Shown here in pieces: positions 1 to 8,433 of a stretch of 64,000 nt of DNA. How positions within the stretch are numbered: the first letter of the stretch is position 1; the number at the start of each line of letters is the position of its first letter. A program made the translations under genes and the position numbers. Source of the stretch: Pseudomonas wenzhouensis. GTDB lineage: Bacteria; Pseudomonadota; Gammaproteobacteria; Pseudomonadales; Pseudomonadaceae. Location: NCBI RefSeq assembly GCF_021029445.1, contig NZ_CP072610.1, forward strand, positions 310,001-374,000, given 5' to 3'. The notes under the pieces are model-generated. The model worked only from the letters and a program-made list of their open reading frames with translations, was not told where the DNA came from and did not search any database.

Positions 1-40
1 TGCGCTATAACGAAGCGCAAGGCGGGCAGAGGTGGTGGAC

Positions 41-1012
41 ATGAGCGCAGCAACTGATCAGGCGGTGTACAAGACTCTTCTGGAGTCGACCCGGGCGATC
101 CCCTGGAAGATCGACTGGAAGACCATGACCTTCGCCTATATCGGCCCGCAGATCGAAACGCTGCTGGGCTGGTCGCAGGCCAGTTGGGTCAGTGCCGAAG
201 ACTGGGCGACGCGTATGCACCCGGACGACCGCGAGAAAGTGGTGCAATTCTGCATCGCGCAGTCGCAGAACGGTGTCGATCATGAGGCCGACTACCGTGC
301 GCTGACCGCCGCTGGCGACTACGTGTGGATTCGCGACGTGGTGCATGTGGTGCGCGACGACAACGGTGAGGTGGATTCGCTGATCGGCTTCATGTTCGAC
401 ATCAACGAGCGTAAGAAGACCGAGGAACAGTTGCTGACCCTGCAGAAGCAGCTCGAAGAGTACTCCTACAAGGACGGCCTCACCGGCGTCGCCAACCGGC
501 GCATGTTCGACAGCGTGCTGGCTACCGAATGGGCCAATGCCCAGCGTACCCGCCAGCCGCTGTCGCTGATCCTGCTGGATATCGATCACTTCAAGCAGTT
601 CAATGACCATTACGGCCACGTCCAGGGCGATGACTGCCTGAAAAGTGTCGGTCAGGCGCTGAGTCGCGCAGCCAGCCGGCCACGGGATTTCGTCGGCCGC
701 TTCGGTGGCGAGGAGTTCGTGCTGGTACTGCCGGAGACCGACGAGGCCGCCGCCCGGCATATTGCCGAGCGTTGCCGCCAGCAGGTGCGTCAGCAGCGCA
801 TCGCTCACGCGCGCTCCGCCGTGTCGTCGCTGCTCACCATCAGCCTCGGCGTGGGCACCATCGTGCCGGGCGCCCACGACCGTTCGCAGGACTTCCTCAG
901 CGCCGTCGACAAGCTGCTCTACCAGGCCAAGCAGCGAGGCCGTGACCGCCTGGAGGTGGCCAGAGCGCCTGCTCGCCCGGGTCTGGACGAAGCCGCAGAT
1001 GTCCAGGCCTGA
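41..1012 (+). CDS. PAS-GGDEF diguanylate cyclase
   Basis: The 323-residue protein should make cyclic di-GMP from two GTP. Residues about 20-125 form a PAS domain of the PAS_3 type with its PAC tail (MHPDDREKV, then GFMFDINERKKTEEQL). A GGDEF domain follows from about 150 (DGLTGVANRR, LILLDIDHFKQFNDHYGH). The active-site motif is GGEEF, a functional variant, and RPRD five residues before it is an intact RxxD inhibitory site, so product feedback is expected. No signal peptide or membrane segment is seen, so the sensor is cytoplasmic and its ligand unknown. A GTG nine bases upstream (32) could also start; I chose the ATG. It stands alone, 445 bases before the dehydrogenase gene. Confidence 0.9.
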   Translation: MSAATDQAVYKTLLESTRAIPWKIDWKTMTFAYIGPQIETLLGWSQASWVSAEDWATRMHPDDREKVVQFCIAQSQNGVDHEADYRALTAAGDYVWIRDVVHVVRDDNGEVDSLIGFMFDINERKKTEEQLLTLQKQLEEYSYKDGLTGVANRRMFDSVLATEWANAQRTRQPLSLILLDIDHFKQFNDHYGHVQGDDCLKSVGQALSRAASRPRDFVGRFGGEEFVLVLPETDEAAARHIAERCRQQVRQQRIAHARSAVSSLLTISLGVGTIVPGAHDRSQDFLSAVDKLLYQAKQRGRDRLEVARAPARPGLDEAADVQA

Positions 1013-1457
1013 GCAATCGTTGACCCGTCTCGGCTGCTGATCGATAGCCCGAGGGCATGTGCCTGAGAGCCTCCGCGCCAGCAGAGCGCATGGCCGCGCA
1101 ACCACAGCCACTGCATCAATACCGGGGCGCACACCGCGTCGTGATCGTTCAGGCCAGCGTCCGGCTACCGGTTTTTTGCACCATACCGCGCGCATCAAAC
1201 ACACATGGAATTTTCCCATAGCGTCCGTGGGCTTTTGCCCAATCCGCACCATGTCGCTTGGCCGATTTCCTGGTTCAGTCTGCAAGGCATTGCAACTTAC
1301 TTTGCTTCAAGCGTACGTATCCGAGGACAAATAGATATGTTGTCACTTATCATACGTCCTACAACTGCGCAGGTGGTTGTGCATCCCGGCTTTGCCGCCG
1401 GGCCTCATTCATTGTCCCGATGGCGCCTTGCCCGCCATTTACTGACAGGAGAACGCC
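1013..1457. other. intergenic region, likely promoter of the dehydrogenase
   Basis: No convincing gene is visible in these 445 bases. The right half is AT-richer than its surroundings (around 1200-1370) and carries an inverted repeat at 1339-1365, consistent with a regulated promoter for the downstream aldehyde dehydrogenase. A ribosome site (GACAGGAGAA) lies just before the ATG at 1458. Confidence 0.5.
1339..1365. promoter_or_regulatory. inverted repeat GTTGT-N17-ACAAC
   Basis: The arms GTTGT (1339-1343) and ACAAC (1361-1365) are perfect but short and 17 bases apart. They sit about 95 bases upstream of the dehydrogenase start, in AT-rich DNA. This resembles an operator for a GntR- or LysR-type regulator, but the protein cannot be named and short arms can occur by chance. 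Confidence 0.3.
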
Positions 1458-3041
1458 ATGCTGAGTCTGACTGGCCACAATTACATCGGCGGTGAGCGCC
1501 GCGCTGCCGGCACCGTGGAGCACAAAAGCCTCGACGCCAGCAGCGGTGAAGCGCTGCCGTACACTTTCATCCAGGCCACGCCGGAAGAAGTCGACGCGGC
1601 CGCCCAGGCTGCCGCTGCCGCTTATCCGACCTACCGCAACCTGTCGGCGGTACGCCGTGCCGAGTTCCTCGAGGCGATTGCCGACGAAATCGACGCCCTC
1701 GGCGATGACTTCGTGGCTCTGGTCTGCCGCGAAACCGCACTGCCGGCGGCCCGTATCCAGGGCGAACGTGGTCGTACAAGTGGCCAGATGCGTCTGTTCG
1801 CCAAGGTGCTGCGTCGTGGTGACTTCTACGGTGCGCGCATCGACCGCGCCCTGCCGGATCGCCAGCCGCTACCGCGTCCGGATCTGCGTCAGTACCAGAT
1901 CGGTGTTGGCCCGGTTGCCGTGTTCGGTGCCAGCAACTTCCCGCTGGCCTTCTCCACCGCGGGTGGCGATACCGCCTCTGCGCTGGCTGCCGGTTGCCCG
2001 GTGGTGTTCAAGGCGCACAGCGGCCACATGGCCACCGCTGAGTGCGTGGCCGACGCAGTGATTCGCGCCGCCGAGAAAACCGGCATGCCCAAGGGCGTGT
2101 TCAACATGATCTTCGGTGGCGGCGTCGGCGAGATCCTGGTCAAGCACCCGGCCATCCAGGCTGTCGGCTTCACCGGTTCGCTGAAAGGCGGCCGCGCCCT
2201 GTGCGACATGGCCGCTGCCCGTCCGCAGCCGATCCCGGTATTCGCCGAGATGTCCAGCGTCAACCCGGTGATCGTCCTGCCGGGCGCCCTGAAAGCGCGT
2301 GGTGCCACTGTCGCCAAGGAGCTGGCGGGCTCCGTGGTACTGGGCTGCGGTCAGTTCTGCACCAATCCTGGCCTGATCATCGGCATTCGCAGCGCCGAGT
2401 TCAGCGAGTTCGTCGCCGGCCTGGCCGATGCCATCGGCGCACAACCGGCACAGACCATGCTCAACGCCGGCACCCTGCGCAGCTACGCCAACGGTGTGGC
2501 GCAGCTCAAAGGCCATGCAAAAGTCAGCCACCTGGCGGGCAACGAGCAGGCCGGCAACCAGGCGCAACCGCAACTGTTCAAGGCTGACGTGAGCATGCTG
2601 CTCGAAGGCGACCATCTGCTGCAGGAAGAAGTCTTCGGCCCGACCACCATCGTCGTCGAAGTCGCCGACAGCACCGAGCTGACCCGTGCCCTGCAGAGCA
2701 TGCACGGCCAACTAACCGCCACCCTGATCGCCGAACGTGACGACCTGAGCGCCTTCCGCGACCTGTTGCCGCTGCTGGAAGTCAAAGCCGGCCGTGTGCT
2801 GCTCAATGGCTACCCGACTGGCGTTGAAGTCTGCGACTCCATGGTGCATGGCGGCCCTTACCCGGCGACTTCCGATGCTCGCGGCACTTCGGTCGGCACC
2901 CTGGCGATCCACCGCTTCCTGCGTCCGGTCTGCTACCAGAACTACCCGGACGAGGTACTGCCGGAGGCGCTGCAGAACGCCAACCCGCTGGGCATTCAGC
3001 GTCTGGTCGACGGCGTACACACGCGTGATGCGCTGAGCTGA
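1458..3041 (+). CDS. aldehyde dehydrogenase (NADP+), ketoglutarate-semialdehyde type
   Basis: The 527-residue protein belongs to the aldehyde dehydrogenase superfamily, in the branch that oxidises 2,5-dioxopentanoate (alpha-ketoglutaric semialdehyde) to 2-oxoglutarate at the end of sugar-acid and hydroxyproline breakdown. The branch is suggested by the N-terminus (LTGHNYIGGER), FGASNFPLAFSTAGGDTASA, and the unusual catalytic stretch CGQFCTNPG. The nucleophile is Cys301 and the general base Glu264 (FAEMSSVNP). No dehydratase, racemase or transporter of those pathways lies next to it, so the substrate is an inference. A good ribosome site (AGGAGAA) precedes the ATG, and a strong terminator follows the stop. 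It appears to be a single-gene transcript. Confidence 0.85.
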   Translation: MLSLTGHNYIGGERRAAGTVEHKSLDASSGEALPYTFIQATPEEVDAAAQAAAAAYPTYRNLSAVRRAEFLEAIADEIDALGDDFVALVCRETALPAARIQGERGRTSGQMRLFAKVLRRGDFYGARIDRALPDRQPLPRPDLRQYQIGVGPVAVFGASNFPLAFSTAGGDTASALAAGCPVVFKAHSGHMATAECVADAVIRAAEKTGMPKGVFNMIFGGGVGEILVKHPAIQAVGFTGSLKGGRALCDMAAARPQPIPVFAEMSSVNPVIVLPGALKARGATVAKELAGSVVLGCGQFCTNPGLIIGIRSAEFSEFVAGLADAIGAQPAQTMLNAGTLRSYANGVAQLKGHAKVSHLAGNEQAGNQAQPQLFKADVSMLLEGDHLLQEEVFGPTTIVVEVADSTELTRALQSMHGQLTATLIAERDDLSAFRDLLPLLEVKAGRVLLNGYPTGVEVCDSMVHGGPYPATSDARGTSVGTLAIHRFLRPVCYQNYPDEVLPEALQNANPLGIQRLVDGVHTRDALS

Positions 3042-3061
3042 TCCGAGCGCTGTAACGAACA

Positions 3062-3090
3062 ATGCCGCACCCGTGGGGGGCGGCATTTTT
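3062..3090 (+). terminator. Rho-independent terminator of the dehydrogenase gene
   Basis: The perfect seven-base arms ATGCCGC (3062-3068) and GCGGCAT (3080-3086) are followed by a run of T. It begins 20 bases after the dehydrogenase stop. Confidence 0.85.
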
Positions 3091-3099
3091 GTGTGGTCG

Positions 3100-3459
3100 G
3101 GTGCGCTTGAACAGTTCATCGAAGCAGTAACAGCGTCGGGCGTCGTCCATCACGAAGCTTTTCTGCAGGTACTCACTCAGGGTTCGGCTGGAAACTGCTT
3201 GCCGCACGCTGAGCGTACGCGATAGCCCACGGCGATGATCATGAGCAGGGCCTACAGGTGGGGCAGGTAGTCCTTGCCATCGGCGGCAGTCGTAATCTTC
3301 GAGTTTACTGCTGCCGCTTCAGCCTGCTCCCCCATCAGCGATGATGGCCTGGATAGGCTTGCTGGTCTGATACAGCTCGGCCATTTCCAGCGGCGTCAAC
3401 CAGGCGTGGTCATCCGTTACGCGCAATGTGATCTGCGCCAGGCCGTCTTCAGTGCTTAG
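3100..3459 (-). pseudogene. decayed RhuM-family gene
   Basis: Read on the minus strand, this stretch gives four blocks in the order found in RhuM (virulence RhuM/Fic-associated) proteins. They are [13 protein letters not shown]...[15 protein letters not shown] (3330-3459), KITTAADGKDY (about 3260-3295), MIIAVGYRVRSACGKQF (about 3188-3235), and RTLSEYLQKSFVMDDARR then FDELFKRTR (about 3100-3195). Family members are about 330 residues long; here the region between the first two blocks is deleted, a TAG stop lies between blocks two and three, and a frameshift separates blocks three and four. The C-terminal half of the family is missing. Intact members have a KilA-N-like DNA-binding part and usually live in genomic islands. 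This copy cannot be functional. The match is from memory of family motifs and is strong because all blocks are collinear. Confidence 0.82.
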
Positions 3460-3587
3460 AGCCTCAGGTCGCTATTGGCCATATCAGCCACTCATTTCTG
3501 CTTCATCCGTGAATGATGCTTACTGCCAAGGGGCGGCGTGTAGTCGCGCTGCCCCCAACGCTATAAGAAGCGCACATTCACAGGCTT

Positions 3588-3621
3588 TAAAAACGAAGAA
3601 GCCCGCACGATGGCGGGCTTC
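3588..3621 (-). terminator. terminator of tRNA-Arg
   Basis: On the minus strand the nine-base stem GAAGCCCGC / GCGGGCTTC (3598-3606 with 3613-3621) is followed by a T-run (A-run at 3588-3593 on the plus strand). It lies six bases beyond the CCA end of the tRNA. Confidence 0.85.
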
Positions 3622-3626
3622 TGAAA

Positions 3627-3703
3627 TGGCGCACTCGGCGGGATTCGAACCCACGACCCCTGCCTTCGGAGGGCAGTACTCTATCCAGCTGAGCTACGAG
3701 TGC
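3627..3703 (-). tRNA. tRNA-Arg (anticodon CCG)
   Basis: The minus strand folds as a 77-base cloverleaf. The acceptor GCACTCG pairs with CGAGTGC, the D-arm is AGCTCAGCTGGATAGAG, the anticodon stem CTGCC/GGCAG holds the loop CTCCGAA, and the T-arm is GGGTTCGAATCCC. A CCA tail is encoded. The anticodon CCG reads CGG arginine codons. It is a typical integration target for islands, and the RhuM relic lies just beyond its 3' end. Confidence 0.97.
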
Positions 3704-4043
3704 GTTGCGGGGCGCAATGATACGCATCTGGGCGCTTAGCGTCCATCGTGCATGAGTGTGCGTTATTCCGAACGAACTTTACACTTTTGCCCTGGCCAAG
3801 AGCCCCCTAAGAAAGTTTTTTATCATTCTTTCGTCGATTTAGCGCTTCCGGCTATTGCCCTTTACCCGTGCCGCTCCTAGGATTCGTTTGAGATTTCAAA
3901 CGCAGTGTTCGCTCATCCCGAACCCTTCGCCACTCAGCGGCTCTTAACTATTTACCAGGTCAGGCCGTGCTTATCGCGCGGCGTGCTTCGTGTCCACGAC
4001 TCCACTCCCGACGCCTGGGCGTCGGTCATCCAAGGAGACTGCC
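3704..4043. other. gabDT upstream region
   Basis: No gene is seen in these 340 bases. The DNA is AT-rich between about 3755 and 3840, which also holds the tRNA promoter on the minus strand. A perfect palindrome at 3885-3902 is described separately. The gabD ribosome site is AAGGAGA at 4032-4038. Confidence 0.6.
3885..3902. promoter_or_regulatory. perfect palindrome before gabDT, operator candidate
   Basis: CGTTTGA-GATT-TCAAACG has two perfect seven-base arms and a four-base spacer. It is 142 bases upstream of the gabD ATG. A dimeric repressor or activator of GABA use is the natural reading. The regulator is not encoded next to it; PauR at 19.2 kb is one candidate, but its own upstream palindrome is different in sequence. 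Confidence 0.6.
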
Positions 4044-5495
4044 ATGCAACTGAAAGACGCTCAGCTGTTCCGCCAACAGGCCTATATCGATGGCCAGTGG
4101 CTGGATGCCGACAGCGGCCAGACGATTGCCGTGAATAACCCGGCAACTGGCGAGATCATCGGTCACGTGCCGAAGATGGGCCGCGCGGAAACCCGCCGTG
4201 CCGTCGAGGCTGCCGAGAAGGCGCTGCCGGCCTGGCGTGCGCTGACTGCCAAGGAGCGTGCGAACAAGCTGCGTCGCTGGTTCGAGCTGCTGATGGAAAA
4301 TCAGGACGACCTCGGTCGCCTGATGACCCTGGAGCAGGGCAAGCCGCTGGCCGAAGCTAAGGGCGAGATTGCCTACGCCGCCTCCTTTATCGAGTGGTTC
4401 GCCGAAGAAGCCAAGCGCGTCTACGGTGACGTGATTCCGGGCCACCAGCCAGACAAGCGCCTGATCGTGATCAAGCAGCCGATCGGCGTCACCGCCGCCA
4501 TCACGCCTTGGAACTTCCCCGCCGCGATGATCACCCGCAAGGCTGGCCCGGCCCTGGCCGCTGGTTGCACCATGGTGATCAAGCCGGCTTCGCAAACCCC
4601 GTTCTCCGCACTGGCCTTGGTCGAGCTGGCCGAGCGCGCCGGCATCCCCAAAGGCGTGCTGAGCGTAGTCACCGGCAGCGCCGGCGAAGTGGGTGGTGAG
4701 CTGACCAGCAACCCCATCGTGCGCAAGCTGAGCTTCACCGGCTCGACCGAGATCGGTCGTCAGCTGATGGCCGAGTGCGCCCAGGACATCAAGAAGGTGT
4801 CGCTGGAGCTGGGCGGCAACGCGCCGTTCATCGTCTTCGACGACGCCGACCTGGACGCTGCCGTCGAAGGCGCGCTGATCTCCAAGTACCGCAACAACGG
4901 CCAGACTTGCGTCTGCGCCAACCGCATTTATGTGCAGGACGGTGTCTACGACGCCTTCGCCGAGAAACTGATCGCCGCTGTGGGCAAACTGAAGATCGGT
5001 AACGGCCTGGAAGACGGCACCACCACCGGCCCGCTGATCGACAGCAAGGCCGTGGCCAAGGTGCAGGAACATATCGAAGACGCCGTAGGCAAAGGCGCCA
5101 AGCTGGCCCTGGGCGGCAAGCCGCACGCCCTGGGTGGCACCTTCTTCGAGCCGACCATCCTGCTCGACGTGCCGAAAAACGCCGCCGTGGCCAAGGAAGA
5201 GACCTTCGGTCCGCTGGCGCCGCTGTTCCGCTTCAAGGACGAGGCCGAAGTGATCGCCATGGCCAACGATACCGAGTTCGGCCTGGCCTCCTACTTCTAT
5301 GCCCGTGACCTGGGCCGCGTGTTCCGCGTGGCCGAGGCGTTGGAGTACGGCATGGTGGGTATCAACACCGGCCTGATCTCCAACGAAGTCGCGCCGTTCG
5401 GCGGCGTGAAGGCGTCCGGCCTGGGCCGTGAAGGCTCCAAGTACGGGATCGAGGACTACCTCGAGATCAAGTACATGTGCCTCGGTGGAATTTGA
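4044..5495 (+). CDS. gabD: succinate-semialdehyde dehydrogenase (NADP+)
   Basis: GabD oxidises succinic semialdehyde to succinate, the last step of GABA breakdown. The 483-residue length matches the family. The catalytic cysteine is Cys289 (GQTCVCANR), with the nearby second cysteine usual in GabD, and Glu255 lies in LELGGNAPF. The substrate-site stretches TPWNFPAAMITRKAGPALAA and FGGVKASGLGREGSKYG fit GabD rather than KauB. The ATG at 4044 has the ribosome site AAGGAGA; an in-frame upstream start at 3990 lacks one. gabT follows after 157 bases, so the two form a gabDT operon or nearly so, preceded by a palindromic operator candidate. Confidence 0.96.
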   Translation: MQLKDAQLFRQQAYIDGQWLDADSGQTIAVNNPATGEIIGHVPKMGRAETRRAVEAAEKALPAWRALTAKERANKLRRWFELLMENQDDLGRLMTLEQGKPLAEAKGEIAYAASFIEWFAEEAKRVYGDVIPGHQPDKRLIVIKQPIGVTAAITPWNFPAAMITRKAGPALAAGCTMVIKPASQTPFSALALVELAERAGIPKGVLSVVTGSAGEVGGELTSNPIVRKLSFTGSTEIGRQLMAECAQDIKKVSLELGGNAPFIVFDDADLDAAVEGALISKYRNNGQTCVCANRIYVQDGVYDAFAEKLIAAVGKLKIGNGLEDGTTTGPLIDSKAVAKVQEHIEDAVGKGAKLALGGKPHALGGTFFEPTILLDVPKNAAVAKEETFGPLAPLFRFKDEAEVIAMANDTEFGLASYFYARDLGRVFRVAEALEYGMVGINTGLISNEVAPFGGVKASGLGREGSKYGIEDYLEIKYMCLGGI

Positions 5496-5652
5496 TTCGG
5501 AAATCCGCTGATTTCCAAGACGGGGCAAGGTGCGAAAGAGCGTGCGGCGCCCCGGTTGTAAGTCGTAACCCTATTGAGTCCCTCGCGGGCTCGGTTCAGT
5601 CGATCATCGCATGCTGAGCCGACCTCCCGCCGGGGATGACCATGAGGACACC

Positions 5653-6933
5653 ATGAGCAAGACCAACGAATCCCTGCTGCAACGCCGTGCCGCCGCCGTA
5701 CCGCGCGGTGTCGGCCAGATCCACCCGATTGTCGCCGAGCGCGCCGAGAACGCCACCGTGTGGGACGTCGAAGGCCGCGAGTACATCGACTTCGCCGGCG
5801 GTATCGCCGTGCTGAACACCGGCCACCTGCATCCGAAGGTGATCGCTGCCGTTCAGGAGCAACTGACCAAACTGACCCACACCTGCTTCCAGGTGCTGGC
5901 CTACGAGCCCTACATCGAGCTGTGCGAAGAGATCGCCAAGCGCGTGCCTGGTGACTTCGCCAAGAAGACCCTGCTGGTCACCTCCGGCTCCGAAGCCGTC
6001 GAGAACGCGGTGAAGATCGCCCGTGCTGCCACCGGTCGTGCCGGCGTGATCGCCTTCACGGGCGCCTACCACGGTCGCACCATGATGACCCTGTCGCTGA
6101 CCGGCAAGGTCGTACCGTACTCCGCTGGCATGGGCCTGATGCCCGCTGGCGTGTACCGCGCCCAGGCGCCGTGCCCGCTGCATGGCGTGAGCGAGGACGA
6201 GTCCATCGCCAGCATCGAGCGCATCTTCAAGAACGACGCGCAGCCGCAGGACATCGCCGCGATCATCATCGAGCCGGTGCAGGGCGAGGGCGGTTTCTAC
6301 GTCAACTCCCCGGCTTTCATGCAGCGCCTGCGCGCCCTGTGCGACCAGCACGGCATTCTCCTGATCGCTGACGAAGTGCAGACCGGCGCCGGCCGTACTG
6401 GCACCTTCTTCGCCACCGAACAACTGGGCGTGGTGCCGGATCTGACCACCTTCGCCAAGTCCGTTGGCGGCGGCTTCCCGATCTCCGGCGTATGCGGCAA
6501 GGCCGAGATCATGGACACCATCGCCCCCGGTGGCCTGGGCGGCACCTATGCCGGCAGCCCGATCGCCTGCGCCGCGGCCCTGGCCGTACTCAAGGTGTTC
6601 GACGAAGAGAACCTGCTGGCGCGCTCCAACGCCGTCGGCGAGAAGCTCAAAGCCGGCCTGAACAAGATCGCCGAGAAGCACAAGGTGATCGGTGACGTGC
6701 GTGGCTTGGGTTCGATGGTTGCCATCGAGCTGTTCGAGGGCGGTGACCACAGCAAGCCAGCTGCCGAGCTGGTCGGCAAGATCGTCGCCAAGGCGCGCGA
6801 GAAGGGCCTGATCCTGCTGTCGTGCGGCACCTACTACAACGTCATCCGCTTCCTGATGCCCGTCACCATTCCGGACGCGCAACTGGAAAAAGGCATCGCC
6901 ATCGTCGCCGAGTGCTTCGACGAGCTGGCCTGA
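5653..6933 (+). CDS. gabT: 4-aminobutyrate aminotransferase
   Basis: GabT transfers the amino group of GABA to 2-oxoglutarate, giving succinic semialdehyde for GabD and glutamate. It is a 426-residue class III PLP aminotransferase. The PLP lysine is Lys269 (TFAKSVGGGFPISG). The phosphate-binding VTSGSEAVENAVKIAR and the aspartate of LLIADEVQTGAGRTG are intact, and AFTGAYHGRTMMTLSLTGK is typical of GabT. The ATG at 5653 was chosen over an upstream in-frame start at 5611 because all relatives start near MSKTNESLLQRR. A strong terminator 50 bases after the stop ends the gabDT unit. Confidence 0.95.
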   Translation: MSKTNESLLQRRAAAVPRGVGQIHPIVAERAENATVWDVEGREYIDFAGGIAVLNTGHLHPKVIAAVQEQLTKLTHTCFQVLAYEPYIELCEEIAKRVPGDFAKKTLLVTSGSEAVENAVKIARAATGRAGVIAFTGAYHGRTMMTLSLTGKVVPYSAGMGLMPAGVYRAQAPCPLHGVSEDESIASIERIFKNDAQPQDIAAIIIEPVQGEGGFYVNSPAFMQRLRALCDQHGILLIADEVQTGAGRTGTFFATEQLGVVPDLTTFAKSVGGGFPISGVCGKAEIMDTIAPGGLGGTYAGSPIACAAALAVLKVFDEENLLARSNAVGEKLKAGLNKIAEKHKVIGDVRGLGSMVAIELFEGGDHSKPAAELVGKIVAKAREKGLILLSCGTYYNVIRFLMPVTIPDAQLEKGIAIVAECFDELA

Positions 6934-6982
6934 GTCGTTCCTGCCGTACCTGCGCCCGTGGCTATTCAGCCGGGCGCACCTG

Positions 6983-7008
6983 AGACCCGCCGTGTGCGGG
7001 TCTTTTTT
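6983..7008 (+). terminator. terminator of gabDT
   Basis: The arms GACCCGC (6984-6990) and GCGGGTC (6996-7002) are followed by TTTTTT. Confidence 0.9.
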
Positions 7009-7130
7009 CGCGTGGAGGATGGGGCTCTGGCTCTGGCCAGTCGCCGCTGAAGCGCCTCCCACAGGTGCGCTGCCGGTCGTGCTGCAGCCTGTGGGGGGCT
7101 TTAGCCGCGACGGATCTCCTGCCACGAAAT

Positions 7131-7153
7131 CCCCGGATTGCATCCGGGCTACG
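7131..7153. repeat. GTAGCCCGGAT-type intergenic repeat
   Basis: The stretch reads CCCGGATTGCATCCGGG followed by CTACG, a small palindrome. The same unit recurs at 21051-21072, 25696-25755 and 35736-35754, always between or at the very end of genes. Here it lies between the gabDT terminator and the convergent chemoreceptor gene. Confidence 0.85.
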
Positions 7154-7180
7154 CTCTGGCCTCATCTTGAGTGGTTTGGC

Positions 7181-8266
7181 TCAGTGGCGGCGACTCAGCG
7201 CGTCGAGCTGCTGGCTGACGTCATGGCTGGCCCGCTCCATCTGCGCCACGGCCTGCAGGGTGCGCGCCCAGTCCTGTTTCTGCGCGGCGTGCAGGGCTTC
7301 GTGAGCCGCCTCGTGCACCTGGCGATGCGGTGCCTCCAGCTGCTGATAGCCGCGCGTCCTGCCGTAGCGGGCGATGGTTTCGCCATCCTGGTACCAGCGG
7401 CCCAGGCGGCAGCTCTGGTGGTTGGCCAGCTCGGTATTGCTGTCGTGACGCTGCAGGCGTTGGTAGACCTCGAACTTGAACAGCAGATGGTCGAGCTTGA
7501 CCGCTTCGCAGAACGAGCCGAGGGCGATGTGCTCGATCAGTGCGCTCATGCGTTCGCCCATTTCGACCATGCTGTCGAGGGTGTTGGCCGATTGCGAGAC
7601 GTCGCCGGACAGGCGCGAAGCTTCCTGCGATAGCTGACCGATGGACTGGCTGGCGCGCTCGGTTTCCTGGTTGATGCTGGCAACGAGCTGGCTGATTTCC
7701 TGGGTGGCCTGGTGGGTGCGTTGCGCCAGGGCGCGCACCTCATCGGCGACCACGGCAAAGCCACGGCCCTGCTCGCCCGCACGGGCCGCTTCGATGGCGG
7801 CGTTGAGGGCCAGCAGGTTGGTCTGGTCGGAAATGGCCTTGATCAGCTCGACGATGCGGCTGATATCGCCCACCCGACCTTGCAGCAGTTCGACACTCTG
7901 CACGCTCTGGATGCCCTGCTTGGACATGCCGCCGAGTGCGCTGGAAAAACCGGCGAGCAGGCTCGAGGTCTGCTGGAAAACGCCCTGATGTTCGCGCTGC
8001 TTTTCGACCTCGACACGCAGTTGTTCCGCCTGCGCGACCACGCCGTCACGCGTAGCCGAGAGGGAGTCCTGGAAGTGGCTTAGTTCGCTTTGCAGTCGTT
8101 CGCGAAAGCGGCTCATGCCGTTGAGCTGGTGTTGCTCCTGCTGGGTCTGGCGCAGTAGCTCGCGGGTATCCTCCAGCTCGCGCTGCATGGCCTGCTTTTC
8201 GGCGCTCAGGCGTTCGACCTGGCTGTGCAGGTCTTGGCATTGCTGGCGCAATTTACGGTCGAACAT
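7181..8266 (-). CDS. soluble chemoreceptor with CZB zinc-binding domain
   Basis: The 361-residue protein has no membrane segment and no HAMP domain. Residues about 1-90 are a coiled coil. The methyl-accepting signalling hairpin is at about 115-230, with the highly conserved tip [20 protein letters not shown]. Residues about 240-345 match the chemoreceptor zinc-binding (CZB) domain: a His in VKLDHLLFK, a Cys in SCRLGRWY and His residues in [12 protein letters not shown], the usual zinc ligands. Such proteins are cytoplasmic and sense zinc, hypochlorous acid or redox state through the zinc-bound cysteine. No che genes are nearby, so it must work with arrays encoded elsewhere. It lies convergent to gabT. 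Confidence 0.9.
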   Translation of the reverse strand: MFDRKLRQQCQDLHSQVERLSAEKQAMQRELEDTRELLRQTQQEQHQLNGMSRFRERLQSELSHFQDSLSATRDGVVAQAEQLRVEVEKQREHQGVFQQTSSLLAGFSSALGGMSKQGIQSVQSVELLQGRVGDISRIVELIKAISDQTNLLALNAAIEAARAGEQGRGFAVVADEVRALAQRTHQATQEISQLVASINQETERASQSIGQLSQEASRLSGDVSQSANTLDSMVEMGERMSALIEHIALGSFCEAVKLDHLLFKFEVYQRLQRHDSNTELANHQSCRLGRWYQDGETIARYGRTRGYQQLEAPHRQVHEAAHEALHAAQKQDWARTLQAVAQMERASHDVSQQLDALSRRH

Positions 8267-8378
8267 GGGGGGCTACTCCGGGCAGGAAATGGCGGGTGAC
8301 GCTGGCCTTCGTTATCGGCATTTCATTATTCGACTGAAGGGCGCGCGCGGCATTGACGCCGAGCATGGGCGCATGCAG

Positions 8379-8402
8379 AAAAAGGCCCGCGCATGGCGGG
8401 CC
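8379..8402 (-). terminator. terminator of the cupin gene
   Basis: On the minus strand the stem GGCCCGC/GCGGGCC (8384-8390 with 8396-8402) is followed by TTTTT. It lies 32 bases beyond the stop of the cupin gene. Confidence 0.8.
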
Positions 8403-8433
8403 AAAGGGTGACAAGCAACAGGAATTGCGGGGC

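Noticed and set aside
1059..1334. small open frame before the dehydrogenase
   Set aside because: No ribosome site, no recognisable motif, and composition that of non-coding DNA.
4026..5528. 500-codon open frame opposite gabD
   Set aside because: A shadow of gabD in GC-rich DNA; its composition (His-, Gly-, Asp-rich) is that of a complementary frame and shows no motifs.
5596..7143. 515-codon open frame opposite gabT
   Set aside because: Same reason: antisense to a clear gene, with no motifs.
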